The notes under the pieces were generated by a model that ran no database searches, had not been told where the DNA came from, and was given only the letters and a program-made list of their open reading frames with translations. Of a stretch of 64,000 bases of DNA, positions 1 through 18,918 are shown piece after piece. Within the stretch, counting starts at the first letter, position 1. Each line of letters starts with the position of its first letter. This DNA comes from Erysipelothrix rhusiopathiae (GTDB lineage Bacteria; Bacillota_I; Bacilli_A; Erysipelotrichales; Erysipelotrichaceae). The translations under genes were made by a program, and so were the position numbers. The stretch spans positions 1 through 64,000 of the forward strand of contig NZ_LR134439.1 of the NCBI RefSeq assembly GCF_900637845.1, read 5' to 3'.

Positions 1-1505
<1,505 letters not shown>

Positions 1506-1631
1506 ATTCTTTCTCTTTTTAACTCTGACGAGTTTTGTTTATTAATTTATCCGTATTTCTTTTGAAATTGACGTTTCCTGTTTAGTTTTCAAAGACCATT
1601 TTCTGCACTCGGTTTCCCTTAGCGCTTGTAT

Positions 1632-1660
1632 ATAATACCACCCTCTTTAGCCACCGTCAA
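1632..1660 (-). promoter_or_regulatory. rrn promoter for the third 16S copy
   Basis: Reading the minus strand, -35 TTGACG (1660-1655) and -10 TATTAT (1637-1632) are separated by 17 bp. The same arrangement precedes the other two 16S genes. Confidence 0.85.
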
Positions 1661-1970
1661 CACTATTTTCACTTTATTTTGACATTTCTTCTTTTTTTAG
1701 GTCTTTTCAGTTCATTCGTGATTTTCATGGTTCATATATGCCTGTTTTACCTGTTTTTTTGTCTTTTTTATAGGCGGTTTTTGGATAGTTTTTTGTTTCT
1801 TTTTCCCTTTTCGCTCACAAAAGTTGGCGTTTTATAAGCTTGATACCGATCCAGCTCACAATGCAGCACCTATTTAGACTTACCACTTTATTCTATGATT
1901 TTTTAGATCGACATCGTGTTTCATCATTTTATACCGTGATGGTCAGTATAAGCGCTTCTTTGAAAACATA

Positions 1971-1996
1971 AAAAAAGACACTCTAAATAGAGTGTC
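1971..1996 (-). terminator. rrn terminator after 5S
   Basis: On the minus strand the hairpin GACACTCTATTTAGAGTGTC is followed by a T run, a few bases after the 5S 3' end. An identical copy is at 7397-7423. Confidence 0.9.
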
Positions 1997-2001
1997 AAAT
2001 T

Positions 2002-2114
2002 ACCTGGCGATGAACTATCTTCACTAGCGCGTGGCTAGATATTGTCGCCGCTAAAGTGCTTAACTTCTGTGTTCGAGATGGAACAGGTGTGACCACTTCG
2101 CTAAAATCACCAGA
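2002..2114 (-). rRNA. 5S ribosomal RNA, second complete operon
   Basis: About 113 nt with the typical 5S core (minus strand CTCGAACACAGAAGTTAAGC) and complementary ends. It lacks one G of a GGG run near 2080 that the other copy has, again consistent with a sequence error in this copy. Confidence 0.93.
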
Positions 2115-2189
2115 TCGTAGTGCATTAGAGAGATGAACTCTCAAAACTGAATAACAGAATTTGATCTTTTTCGAATCGTTGTATCTTTT

Positions 2190-5084
<2,895 letters not shown>

Positions 5085-5392
5085 ACATGTAATTTCGCGC
5101 CCTAATTCTTAAAATCAGGTTTTTTTTAACGCTTATCGCTTGATAAGCTGTGTGTTTGCTTTGATTGCTTACTTAATTGCTTAAGTTACTGTTTTTGTTT
5201 AACTTGATGTAAATCTAGTTTTATACAACTATTCGAAAAGATCATGTTGATAACATTTATTTCTTTGTCTATCTCTTTTTCTTTTCTGTTATTCAGTTTT
5301 CAAAGATCATTTTTCTTGAGATTCCAACGGACTCTCAAAACTAAACAGGAAACTTTAGGTGTCAACTTCACGTCTTTCTAATTACTCCTTAG
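5085..5392 (-). other. 16S-23S internal transcribed spacer, no tRNA
   Basis: This 308-bp spacer lies between 16S (5393-6931) and 23S (2190-5084). I looked for tRNA-Ile and tRNA-Ala and found no cloverleaf. It contains the arms of the 16S and 23S processing stems described for the other operon. Confidence 0.85.
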
Positions 5393-6931
<1,539 letters not shown>

Positions 6932-7058
6932 ATTCTTTCTCTTTTTAACTCTGACGAGTTTTGTTTATTAATTTATCCGTATTTCTTTTTGAAATTGACG
7001 TTTCCTGTTTAGTTTTCAAAGACCATTTTCTGCACTCGGTTTCCCTTAGCGCTTGTAT

Positions 7059-7087
7059 ATAATACCACCCTCTTTAGCCACCGTCAA
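7059..7087 (-). promoter_or_regulatory. rrn promoter for the second 16S copy
   Basis: Minus-strand -35 TTGACG (7087-7082), a 17-bp spacer, and -10 TATTAT (7064-7059). Confidence 0.87.
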
Positions 7088-7396
7088 CACTATTTTCACT
7101 TTATTTTGACATTTCTTCTTTTTTTAGGTCTTTTCAGTTCATTCGTGATTTTCATGGTTCATATATGCCTGTTTTACCTGTTTTTTTGTCTTTTTTATAG
7201 GCGGTTTTTGGATAGTTTTTTGTTTCTTTTTCCCTTTTCGCTCACAAAAGTTGGCGTTTTATAAGCTTGATACCGATCCAGCTCACAATGCAGCACCTAT
7301 TTAGACTTACCACTTTATTCTATGATTTTTTAGATCGACATCGTGTTTCATCATTTTATACCGTGATGGTCAGTATAAGCGCTTCTTTGAAAACAT

Positions 7397-7423
7397 AAAA
7401 AAAGACACTCTAAATAGAGTGTC
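7397..7423 (-). terminator. rrn terminator after 5S
   Basis: Hairpin GACACTCTATTTAGAGTGTC plus T run on the minus strand, directly after the 5S at 7429-7542. It shows each unit of the array is a separate transcription unit. Confidence 0.9.
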
Positions 7424-7428
7424 AAATT

Positions 7429-7542
7429 ACCTGGCGATGAACTATCTTCACTAGCGCGTGGCTAGATATTGTCGCCGCTAAAGTGCTTAACTTCTGTGTT
7501 CGAGATGGGAACAGGTGTGACCACTTCGCTAAAATCACCAGA
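7429..7542 (-). rRNA. 5S ribosomal RNA, first operon
   Basis: A 114-nt 5S gene with pairing ends (CTGGTGAT at the 5' side, ATCGCCAG at the 3' side) and the conserved CCCATCTCGAACACAG loop region, 76 nt after the 23S gene. Confidence 0.96.
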
Positions 7543-7570
7543 TCGTAGTGCATTAGAGAGATGAACTCTC

Positions 7571-7587
7571 AAAACTGAATAACAGAA
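7571..7587 (-). other. 23S processing stem, 3' arm
   Basis: The 17 bases here (AAAACTGAATAACAGAA on the plus strand) are exactly complementary to 10716-10732 on the far side of the 23S gene, so the precursor can pair across it. A second, imperfect pair is 7591-7613 with about 10655-10675. Such stems are the usual RNase III sites of rRNA precursors. Confidence 0.75.
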
Positions 7588-7618
7588 ATTTGATCTTTTT
7601 CGAATCGTTGTATCTTTT

Positions 7619-10516
<2,898 letters not shown>

Positions 10517-10824
10517 ACATGTAATTTCGCGCCCTAATTCTTAAAATCAGGTTTTTTTTAACGCTTATCGCTTGATAAGCTGTGTGTTTGCTTTGATTGC
10601 TTACTTAATTGCTTAAGTTACTGTTTTTGTTTAACTTGATGTAAATCTAGTTTTATACAACTATTCGAAAAGATCATGTTGATAACATTTATTTCTTTGT
10701 CTATCTCTTTTTCTTTTCTGTTATTCAGTTTTCAAAGATCATTTTTCTTGAGATTCCAACGGACTCTCAAAACTAAACAGGAAACTTTAGGTGTCAACTT
10801 CACGTCTTTCTAATTACTCCTTAG
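10517..10824 (-). other. 16S-23S internal transcribed spacer, no tRNA
   Basis: A 308-bp spacer without a tRNA. It holds the 5' arm of the 23S stem (10716-10732) and the 3' arm of the 16S stem (10769-10785, AAAACTAAACAGGAAAC on the plus strand). The latter pairs perfectly over 17 bases with 12432-12448 in the 16S leader. Confidence 0.85.
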
Positions 10825-12363
<1,539 letters not shown>

Positions 12364-12490
12364 ATTCTTTCTCTTTTTAACTCTGACGAGTTTTGTTTAT
12401 TAATTTATCCGTATTTCTTTTTGAAATTGACGTTTCCTGTTTAGTTTTCAAAGACCATTTTCTGCACTCGGTTTCCCTTAGCGCTTGTAT

Positions 12491-12519
12491 ATAATACCAC
12501 CCTCTTTAGCCACCGTCAA
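12491..12519 (-). promoter_or_regulatory. rrn promoter of the first operon
   Basis: Minus-strand -35 TTGACG (12519-12514), 17-bp spacer, -10 TATTAT (12496-12491). The core promoter and leader match the other units. Homology ends near 12540, so this copy lacks the A-tract region found upstream of the other two promoters. Confidence 0.87.
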
Positions 12520-12601
12520 CACTATTTTCACTTTATTTTGATAATGTTGTTGAATTCTAAATATGTGTGATTTTAAAGGCTTGATTTGGTGGTTTAAGGC
12601 A

Positions 12602-12625
12602 ATAAAAAAAGGGAATTATCCCTTT
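12602..12625 (-). terminator. Terminator of the metal ATPase gene
   Basis: Minus-strand AAAGGGATAATTCCCTTT hairpin followed by a T run, about 10 bp after the ATPase stop codon. It separates this gene from the downstream rRNA promoter. Confidence 0.85.
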
Positions 12626-12633
12626 AAAATCAC

Positions 12634-14490
12634 TTATCGTTCTATTTTTATTTCTTTCAAGAGTCTTAAACTGTTTAGAATTACTAGAATTGTACTTCCT
12701 TCATGACCAACAACACCTAAAGGCAGTGATATTCGATCAAAGAAGTTTGAAATCACCAACAGAAGTATAACCCCAATTGAAAAGCTCACATTTTGTATAA
12801 CTATCTTACGGAGTTTGAGCGATAGTTCGATTGCATATTGAATTCCATGGATATCATCTTTAACCAATATAATGTCGGCTGCTTCCATAGCAATGTCTGT
12901 ACCGCTTCCCATTGCAATCCCGATTGTAGCATTCGCTAGAGCGGGTGCATCATTAATTCCGTCTCCAATCATTACTACTGTTCCGTATTCTCGTTCCAAG
13001 TCTCTTATAATCGTTGCTTTTTCATCAGGTAGACATTCAGCAACAATCTTGGATACACCAATCTGCGATCCGATATGTTCTGCTGTTTTTTTATTATCAC
13101 CTGTAATCATTACTGTCTTAATATTGTTTTTGTTCAGCCAGTGTACTAAAGATAATGCTTCCGGACGAATAACATCTGTAAGTCCAAGAACACCAATAAC
13201 ATCATCATCCTGTTGGATATAAACAAGACTGTTTCCACTTTCGGCAAATTCAAGGCCCTTGTCTGTAACGATTTGATCTTCTGATATCATGTGCTCAAAT
13301 TTACCGATACGATATTCTTTTCCCGCGTAGACACCTTTAATACCAAAACCGGCAATTTCCTCAACGTTGTTTGCAGATGGATAGTCTTCGATATTCAAAT
13401 TCTTATAAAGTCCAGAAACTACTGCGCTGGCAAGTGGATGTGTCGAATATTGTTCAATTGCGATGACCGCTTCGCCCACCTCACGTGCATCAACATCATC
13501 AATATAGAACATATTCGTTAAGGATGGCACCCCTTGCGTTAAAGTTCCAGTTTTATCAAAAGCAACTGCTTTAGCATCCATCATGTTCTCAAAGTGAATT
13601 CCACCTTTTACTAATATTCCGCGTTTTGCTCCGTTTGAGATTGCAGAAAGTGTTGCTGGCGTAACCGATGCAATGAGCGCACATGGTGATGCTACAACAA
13701 GCAAAATCATTCCGCGATAAAATGCAGTTTCAAAGGATTGACCCATGGTAATTATAGGGATAAGAACCACCAATAAAACAACAACCAGTACTACGCGCGC
13801 ATAGTAATCTTCGATGCGCTCAATAAATCGTGCTGTTTTTGATGGGTATTGCTGCGCTTCTTCCACCATCTTAACAATTTTCTGAATGAGTGTATCGTTT
13901 ACCAAAGTATTAACTTCGATTGTAATTGGATGCGAAATATTCATTGTTCCGCCAAATACGGAATCACCCACACCTTTTTCTTTAGGCATCGATTCCCCTG
14001 TGATTGCAGCTTCTTCAATACTGCTTTGACCCTTATAGATCATTGCATCAATTGGAACAGTCTCACCAACAGCCACAATCACTTTATCTCCAATTTGTAA
14101 TGACTCAACGGACACAACTTCTGTACTTCCATTTTTATTAAGACGTGTAGCCTCTGTCGGTTGCAGTTCCATTAAAGAACGAATTTCTCGCTGGCTGCGA
14201 TCAAGCGTTAGTTCCTCAAGTGCTCCAGATAAAGAAAAAATAAATATTAATACTGCGCCTTCCATATAATAACCGATCAAACATGCGCCAATCGCCGACA
14301 AAATCATAAGGAGTTCAACGTTCAAATGTTTATTTTGAATTGTATCTGTAATTCCCTCTTTAGTTTGATTATATCCACCAATTGCAATTGCTAAAATTAA
14401 TAGTACATTGTTATTAAGTATTGCACCGAGCAATAACAGAATCCCACACAGTATGGTTTCTTTTAAACTTAATAGTGTATCTTTCCACAT
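12634..14490 (-). CDS. P1B-4-type metal-exporting ATPase (PfeT/FrvA-like)
   Basis: A 618-residue heavy-metal P-type ATPase in the membrane. Visible motifs are the actuator TGES at 164-167, transmembrane SPC at 268-270, phosphorylated DKTGT at 312-316, the HP locus at 351-352, GDGIND at 509-514 and HEGST at 596-600 in the last membrane segment. SPC plus HEG[GS]T is the signature of the P1B-4 subgroup, which exports Fe(II), Co(II) or heme-related metal. There is no N-terminal CxxC metal-binding domain, as in Bacillus PfeT (ZosA) and Listeria FrvA. I start at the ATG at 14490, which has a GGAGGG site upstream. A longer reading frame would add 30 residues with no ribosome site. A Fur-type box sits at the promoter, so iron export is the best guess, but the substrate is inferred. 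Confidence 0.9.
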   Translation of the reverse strand: MWKDTLLSLKETILCGILLLLGAILNNNVLLILAIAIGGYNQTKEGITDTIQNKHLNVELLMILSAIGACLIGYYMEGAVLIFIFSLSGALEELTLDRSQREIRSLMELQPTEATRLNKNGSTEVVSVESLQIGDKVIVAVGETVPIDAMIYKGQSSIEEAAITGESMPKEKGVGDSVFGGTMNISHPITIEVNTLVNDTLIQKIVKMVEEAQQYPSKTARFIERIEDYYARVVLVVVLLVVLIPIITMGQSFETAFYRGMILLVVASPCALIASVTPATLSAISNGAKRGILVKGGIHFENMMDAKAVAFDKTGTLTQGVPSLTNMFYIDDVDAREVGEAVIAIEQYSTHPLASAVVSGLYKNLNIEDYPSANNVEEIAGFGIKGVYAGKEYRIGKFEHMISEDQIVTDKGLEFAESGNSLVYIQQDDDVIGVLGLTDVIRPEALSLVHWLNKNNIKTVMITGDNKKTAEHIGSQIGVSKIVAECLPDEKATIIRDLEREYGTVVMIGDGINDAPALANATIGIAMGSGTDIAMEAADIILVKDDIHGIQYAIELSLKLRKIVIQNVSFSIGVILLLVISNFFDRISLPLGVVGHEGSTILVILNSLRLLKEIKIER

Positions 14491-14510
14491 AACAAACCCT
14501 CCAATAATAA

Positions 14511-14525
14511 TGATAATGATTATCA
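14511..14525. promoter_or_regulatory. Fur-type operator (7-1-7 inverted repeat)
   Basis: TGATAATGATTATCA is a perfect 7-1-7 inverted repeat that matches the classical Bacillus Fur core TGATAATNATTATCA. It covers roughly +4 to +18 of the predicted ATPase transcript, a position where a bound repressor would block transcription. PerR and Zur boxes differ at the outer bases, so Fur fits best. A Fur-family gene lies at 53320-53739. Confidence 0.75.
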
Positions 14526-14535
14526 ATATATGTAT

Positions 14536-14541
14536 ATTATA
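14536..14541 (-). promoter_or_regulatory. Extended -10 of the metal ATPase promoter
   Basis: On the minus strand, TGGTATAAT gives a perfect TATAAT preceded by TGn. A weak TTGTAG lies 19 bp upstream. The start point would fall near 14529, just before the Fur-type box. Confidence 0.65.
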
Positions 14542-14618
14542 CCATTTTGAATTGATAAATCTACAACTCTCGATTAACATTATTCATTCTTTAAATAAAA
14601 AGATTCACAAGGTTGAAT

Positions 14619-14640
14619 AAAAAAAGAGCGTAGACGCTCT
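14619..14640 (-). terminator. Terminator of the reductase gene
   Basis: Minus-strand AGAGCGTCTACGCTCT stem followed by a T run. The TAG stop of the reductase gene (14639-14641) forms the base of the stem. Confidence 0.88.
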
Positions 14641-15451
14641 ATTTAAAATTATATTTATTTGGATTCGTACCTAAGCGTAAGTTTTCATTAAGCTTATTCA
14701 CAATTTCAACTTCTTCATTTGTTAGTGCGAAATCAAATATATCAAAGTTTTCTTCCAAACGGCTCATCGATTGTGTTTTTGGGAAAACTGTCCAGTCCGT
14801 TTGTATTTGCCACCTTAATGTAATTTGAGCAGCAGTTTTGTGATACTTATCCGCTAACGCCAACACAGCATTACTGTCCGCTACTTTGTTACGAGCTATC
14901 GGCATCCACCCTTCGCATGCAATTCCATAACGATCACACATCGATTTCAATTCTGATTGTACTAGAAATGGATGTCGTTCAACTTGGTTGACCATCGGAA
15001 CAATCTTCGCTTCTTCCAACAACGCTTCCAATTGTTGCGTATTGAAGTTTGAGATACCAATTGCTTTCGCTTTCTTATTTCGATAAATTTCCTCAAAAGC
15101 GCGCCAAGTCTCATGTGAGCTTGGTTGTGGCCAATGAATCAGATATAAATCAATATAATCTAAGCCAAGTTTTTCAAGCGATAATTCGAATGCTTTAAGT
15201 GTCGTCTCATACCCTTGGTCTTCATTCCAACATTTCGTTGTTATAAAGAGTTCTTCCCGAGAAACGCCAGAATCCTTAATTGCACGGCCAACGACCTCTT
15301 CATTTTCGTATATCATCGCAGTATCAATATGACGATATCCAAGTTCAAGAGCTTTCAAAACAATTTCATATGCATCTTCTTCAAGTAAACGATAGGTTCC
15401 CAAACCAAGCATCGGCATCGATGTTCCATTACTCAATGTTTTGTAAATCAT
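14639..15451 (-). CDS. Aldo/keto reductase
   Basis: A 270-residue NADPH-dependent reductase of the AKR superfamily, cytoplasmic, reducing aldehydes or ketones to alcohols. The catalytic tetrad can be read directly: Asp43 (HIDTA), Tyr48 (IYENE), Lys73 (TTK) and His106 (IHWPQ). It resembles the 2,5-diketogluconate/glyoxal reductase group (Bacillus YtbE/YvgN), but the substrate cannot be told from sequence. I start at the ATG at 15451, which has GGAGG upstream and overlaps the stop of the patatin gene by one base (TAATG), so the two are translationally coupled. A 12-residue longer start is less likely. Confidence 0.92.
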   Translation of the reverse strand: MIYKTLSNGTSMPMLGLGTYRLLEEDAYEIVLKALELGYRHIDTAMIYENEEVVGRAIKDSGVSREELFITTKCWNEDQGYETTLKAFELSLEKLGLDYIDLYLIHWPQPSSHETWRAFEEIYRNKKAKAIGISNFNTQQLEALLEEAKIVPMVNQVERHPFLVQSELKSMCDRYGIACEGWMPIARNKVADSNAVLALADKYHKTAAQITLRWQIQTDWTVFPKTQSMSRLEENFDIFDFALTNEEVEIVNKLNENLRLGTNPNKYNFK

Positions 15452-16359
15452 TATACCCCTCCTAATTCTTCTTTTATACGTTCCCAAAGTGTTTTCTTCT
15501 TCACGAGGGCTTTTATATCATCCTTATGTTTTTCTATAACCAAATCTGCACGATCCATTGTAAAGCGACCCTTACCGAGTTCAAAAACCCAAACATCGTC
15601 TAGTGGTACATTAATATGGATATCCGCATTTTTAATAATATGATAGTCTTCTTCAATACGCATAAGATCCATACAACGCGTCGCAATAGCCATCAGCGAA
15701 TTATACTCATGGAAATTTTCGTTGGAATGCATCGTCACAGCAATTGTTTTATCGGACCCGTATGCCTCGACTAATTCAAGCGGAAGATTCATTCTCACAC
15801 CACCATCCACAAGCATGTACCCATGGTATTCCATAGCTGCAATCACAAATGGAAAGGAACAGGAAGCACGAACCGCTTTTGCTAACGGAATATCCGTCAC
15901 AATATCCCACATCGGATCTAACACTTTAAAATCCTGTGGATGTGAAACAAAGCAAACTATTTTCCCTGTAGTTAAATCAACTGCCGGAATTGCAAGCGGA
16001 ATTTTCACTTCCGAAATATTATTGACACCAATTTCGTCCAAAACCTTTTGAAGCTCATCTTCCAACTCTTGTCCATCTACATAACCCGCCGTAAGTTTTT
16101 CTTTTGAAAAAGGAAGAAGCTTAAGACTTGGTTTTGAAAATATATGTTTCTCTTTAATATTTCGCTCTAACTTCAAAACAATCTCTGTTAATTCATCAGA
16201 ACTTAATCCGCAAGCCACAAGTGCCGCAATCACAGAACCCATTGAGGTTCCAGATACCATATCAATTTTAATACCTTCTTCACTTAATGCTCGAATAACA
16301 GGAAGTTGGGAAATTGATTTCACACCACCGCCTGATAACGCTAATCCAATTTTATTCAT
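15451..16359 (-). CDS. Patatin-like phospholipase (RssA/YchK type)
   Basis: A 302-residue patatin-domain protein. It shows the oxyanion loop SGGGVK (9-14), nucleophile motif GTSMG with Ser39, and the catalytic aspartate in DGG at 185-187. Patatins hydrolyse acyl esters of phospholipids or lysophospholipids. No signal peptide is seen, so it is probably cytoplasmic. It is the first gene of a two-gene operon with the aldo/keto reductase. An AGAGGTG site precedes the ATG, and a TATAAT lies at 16378-16383 on the minus strand. Its physiological substrate is unknown. Confidence 0.9.
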   Translation of the reverse strand: MNKIGLALSGGGVKSISQLPVIRALSEEGIKIDMVSGTSMGSVIAALVACGLSSDELTEIVLKLERNIKEKHIFSKPSLKLLPFSKEKLTAGYVDGQELEDELQKVLDEIGVNNISEVKIPLAIPAVDLTTGKIVCFVSHPQDFKVLDPMWDIVTDIPLAKAVRASCSFPFVIAAMEYHGYMLVDGGVRMNLPLELVEAYGSDKTIAVTMHSNENFHEYNSLMAIATRCMDLMRIEEDYHIIKNADIHINVPLDDVWVFELGKGRFTMDRADLVIEKHKDDIKALVKKKTLWERIKEELGGV

Positions 16360-16420
16360 ACTGACACCTCTATCCTTATTATACTATAAAATGTCATTTC
16401 TACTCGATAAACACATGAAA

Positions 16421-16451
16421 TTGACATGGTGATGCAGAAGTGTCGTATAAT
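16421..16451 (+). promoter_or_regulatory. Promoter of rmuC
   Basis: TTGACA at 16421-16426 and TATAAT at 16446-16451 are both perfect hexamers, but the spacer is 19 bp, longer than optimal. The start would be about 15 bp before the ATG at 16474. Confidence 0.6.
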
Positions 16452-16473
16452 AGTTTTAGTCAAAGGAGTCTAT

Positions 16474-17718
16474 ATGATACAAATTCTATTATTCATTATA
16501 ATTGCACTATTACTTATCCTTATATATATGCAATTAAAAACACAACGAAATAGCGTCGAAAACGAAACGCTCCAAAATCAGTTTGCACAACTTAAAGATT
16601 TAATGATGAGTCAAGCAAACAATACAATAAATCAAATGGTCGCATTCGATTTCGAAAGTCGTGAGAAGACATCCGATAAATTCAATCAATTTACCGACCG
16701 AATGGATCTTCGGTTTAATGACTTAACACAACGTAACATCGTTTTTGAAAAAGAAGTAAATCGCGCCTTGATTCTTTTTCACGATAAAATGAATCTTCAA
16801 TTGGATCAACAGTTTACAAAACTTACCGAAAGCGTCGAAAAACGACTTCTGCTTATGGATGAAAAAGTTAATCAATCTCTAGATCAAGGATTCAAGAAGA
16901 CAAATGATACCTTCACAAACATCGTTGAACGATTAAGTAAAATCGACGAAGCTCAAAAGAAAATTGATGCACTTTCCGTTGAAATTGTCTCTTTGCAAGA
17001 TGTTTTAACCGATAAGAAAACGCGTGGAACCTTTGGTGAAGTACAACTCCATCAGATTTTAGCTTCAATATTCGGGGATAAAAATGATCGCATCTACCAA
17101 ATGCAGTATAATCTATCCCCCGGTGTTCGACCTGATGCAGTGCTTTTTGCGCCAGAACCACTCGGAACTCTTGTAATTGATTCTAAGTTTCCCCTCGAAA
17201 ACTATCGTCGCATGATTGATAAGTCCCTTGAAACCAGCCAACGCCAAAACGCTGAACGACAATTTGTGCTGGATTGTAAAAAACACATTGATGCAATCGC
17301 TGATAAGTATATTATTCCCGGCACAACTTCTGATCAAGCTTTGATGTTTGTCCCAGCTGAAGCAGTGTTTGCGACCATTAATGCCTATCACTCTGATATT
17401 TTAGACTATGCTCAACGAAAACGTGTCTGGCTTGTTTCTCCGACAACACTAATGAGCACACTTACCACAATTCAAACAATTCTCGTGAATTTAGAACGTG
17501 AAAAGTATGCAAGTGTTATTCATGACGAACTGAAGCGTTTAAATGTTGAGTTTGATCGCTATCGATTACGTTGGGATAATTTAAGTAAGCATATCGAAAA
17601 TGTAAATCAAGATGTTAAAGATTTACACATCACCTCTCGAAAGATTTCAAGTCGCTTTGAATCCATTTCGGAAGTTGACCGCGATGCTCTGTCTCAAAAG
17701 GATATTGAAAATCAATAA
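16474..17718 (+). CDS. rmuC: RmuC family DNA recombination protein
   Basis: A 414-residue RmuC-like protein. An N-terminal membrane segment (about residues 2-20) is followed by a long coiled coil (about 25-190) and the conserved C-terminal nuclease-like domain with the diagnostic VIDSKFPLENY stretch. RmuC limits rearrangements at short inverted repeats in E. coli; the enzymatic activity is not established. I use the ATG at 16474, with AAAGGAG seven bases upstream and directly before the hydrophobic segment. The longer frame from 16426 overlaps the promoter and is unlikely. It is divergent from the patatin operon and probably monocistronic. Confidence 0.88.
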   Translation: MIQILLFIIIALLLILIYMQLKTQRNSVENETLQNQFAQLKDLMMSQANNTINQMVAFDFESREKTSDKFNQFTDRMDLRFNDLTQRNIVFEKEVNRALILFHDKMNLQLDQQFTKLTESVEKRLLLMDEKVNQSLDQGFKKTNDTFTNIVERLSKIDEAQKKIDALSVEIVSLQDVLTDKKTRGTFGEVQLHQILASIFGDKNDRIYQMQYNLSPGVRPDAVLFAPEPLGTLVIDSKFPLENYRRMIDKSLETSQRQNAERQFVLDCKKHIDAIADKYIIPGTTSDQALMFVPAEAVFATINAYHSDILDYAQRKRVWLVSPTTLMSTLTTIQTILVNLEREKYASVIHDELKRLNVEFDRYRLRWDNLSKHIENVNQDVKDLHITSRKISSRFESISEVDRDALSQKDIENQ

Positions 17719-17730
17719 AGAATTTTTTAT

Positions 17731-17750
17731 GGGCTTATTACGCCCTTTCT
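17731..17750 (+). terminator. Possible weak terminator after rmuC
   Basis: GGGC and GCCC arms with a 7-base loop, followed by only TTTCT. The short stem and poor T run make this a weak candidate. Confidence 0.35.
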
Positions 17751-17841
17751 ATCGTGATCTATTGTAGGATACACTTAATAGATGTCTAGGTTTTATATTT
17801 TAAAAGAATACATCTTAATCATATAAAGGAGAATGTTTAAT

Positions 17842-18825
17842 ATGAAATTAGTAGCTTATGCTGTACGTCCTGATGAAAAGGAAGCTTTTGAACGCTTTAC
17901 AAAGGAAATGAATATCGACTTAAAAGTTGTGAATGCACAAATGAGTATTGACAACGTTAATGAAGCAAACGGATATGAAGCTGTTGCCTTTCTAGGTAAT
18001 TGTGATGCGAGCAGAGAAGTTCTTGAACTTCTTGCGCAAGGTGGCACAAAATATATCGCATCCCGCTCTGCCGGATTTAATAATGTGGATATGGATGCCG
18101 TACGTGATCTAGGTCTTAAGTTCTCAAACGCAACCTATTCACCAAATTGTGTTGCAGACTTTGCGGTGATGTTAGTTCTTATGTCGCTTCGTAACATGAA
18201 AGCAATTATGAAACGAGCAGAAGTTAAAGATTACTCACTGCCAGGAATTCAGGGTAAAGAAATGCATAATATGACATTTGGCGTCATTGGTACAGGTCGT
18301 ATTGGCTGTATAACCGCCCGCAATCTTTCTGGTTTTGGTGGTCGCATTATTGGTTATGACCTCTATGAAAATGATTCTATCAAAGATGTACTTACTTATG
18401 TCGATCTCGAAACACTTTTAAAAGAAGCCGATGTTATTACTTTACATGCTCCACTTATCGAGTCAACACATCACATTATTAACGCGGAAAGCCTCGCCCT
18501 AACAAAACCCGGAGTTATAATTGTAAACTGTGCTCGTGGTGAATTAATTGATACCGATGCTTTGATTAAATACGTGGAAAATGGACATATTGGTGCTGTT
18601 GGACTGGATGTTCTTGAAGGAGAACTTGGAATTTTCCATAAGGACCACCGACTTTCAACACTTTCAAATCATCAACTTGCTCTACTTGAAAGCCATAAAA
18701 ATGTTATCATTACACCCCATTGTGCCTTTTACACAGATCAAGCTGTTTCAGACATGGTAGAAGTTGCCTTACGTTCTTTAAATTCTTTTATGATGTCTAA
18801 CAAGAGTCAGTGGGAAATTAAATAA
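17842..18825 (+). CDS. D-lactate dehydrogenase (D-2-hydroxyacid dehydrogenase)
   Basis: A 327-residue NAD-dependent D-2-hydroxyacid dehydrogenase, most like fermentative D-LDH. It reduces pyruvate to D-lactate in the cytoplasm. Seen are the Rossmann motif GTGRIG (150-155) with Asp173 for the ribose, the substrate arginine in NCARGE (Arg232), a glutamate in VLEGE (259/261) and the catalytic His293 in TPHCAF. The opening AYAVR is typical of D-LDH. I choose the ATG at 17842, since the ATG nine bases earlier lies two bases from the AAAGGAG site. It is monocistronic, with a terminator after it. Confidence 0.9.
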   Translation: MKLVAYAVRPDEKEAFERFTKEMNIDLKVVNAQMSIDNVNEANGYEAVAFLGNCDASREVLELLAQGGTKYIASRSAGFNNVDMDAVRDLGLKFSNATYSPNCVADFAVMLVLMSLRNMKAIMKRAEVKDYSLPGIQGKEMHNMTFGVIGTGRIGCITARNLSGFGGRIIGYDLYENDSIKDVLTYVDLETLLKEADVITLHAPLIESTHHIINAESLALTKPGVIIVNCARGELIDTDALIKYVENGHIGAVGLDVLEGELGIFHKDHRLSTLSNHQLALLESHKNVIITPHCAFYTDQAVSDMVEVALRSLNSFMMSNKSQWEIK

Positions 18826-18835
18826 ATTTAGAGAA

Positions 18836-18865
18836 AAAGGATTAATTCAAATTAATCCTTTTTTA
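18836..18865 (+). terminator. Terminator after D-lactate dehydrogenase
   Basis: AAGGATTAAT and ATTAATCCTT arms around a short loop, then a T run. Confidence 0.9.
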
Positions 18866-18918
18866 TAACTACTATCTTTATACATTCCACCTTATAATCA
18901 ATGTGATGAGGAGATTTT

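Larger units (their letters stand above)
1506..2001 (-). other. 5S-to-16S intergenic spacer with terminator and promoter
   Basis: This 496-bp stretch has no gene. In transcription order it holds the 5S terminator (1996-1971), a T-rich (minus-strand A-tract) segment that could act as an UP element or curved DNA, the rrn promoter (1660-1632) and the 16S leader with one arm of the 16S processing stem. It matches 6932-7428 except for a one-base deletion in a T run near 1560. Confidence 0.8.
6932..7428 (-). other. 5S-to-16S intergenic spacer
   Basis: This roughly 497-bp stretch contains no ORF of interest. In transcription order it has the 5S terminator, a 250-bp segment rich in minus-strand A-tracts, the rrn promoter and the 16S leader. 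The leader includes an ATCTTTGAAAACT-like boxA-type element seen before many Firmicute 16S genes. Confidence 0.8.

Noticed and set aside
1506-2001. Possible tRNA genes in the rRNA spacers
   Set aside because: I checked the 5S-16S and 16S-23S spacers on both strands for acceptor and T-arm motifs and found none.
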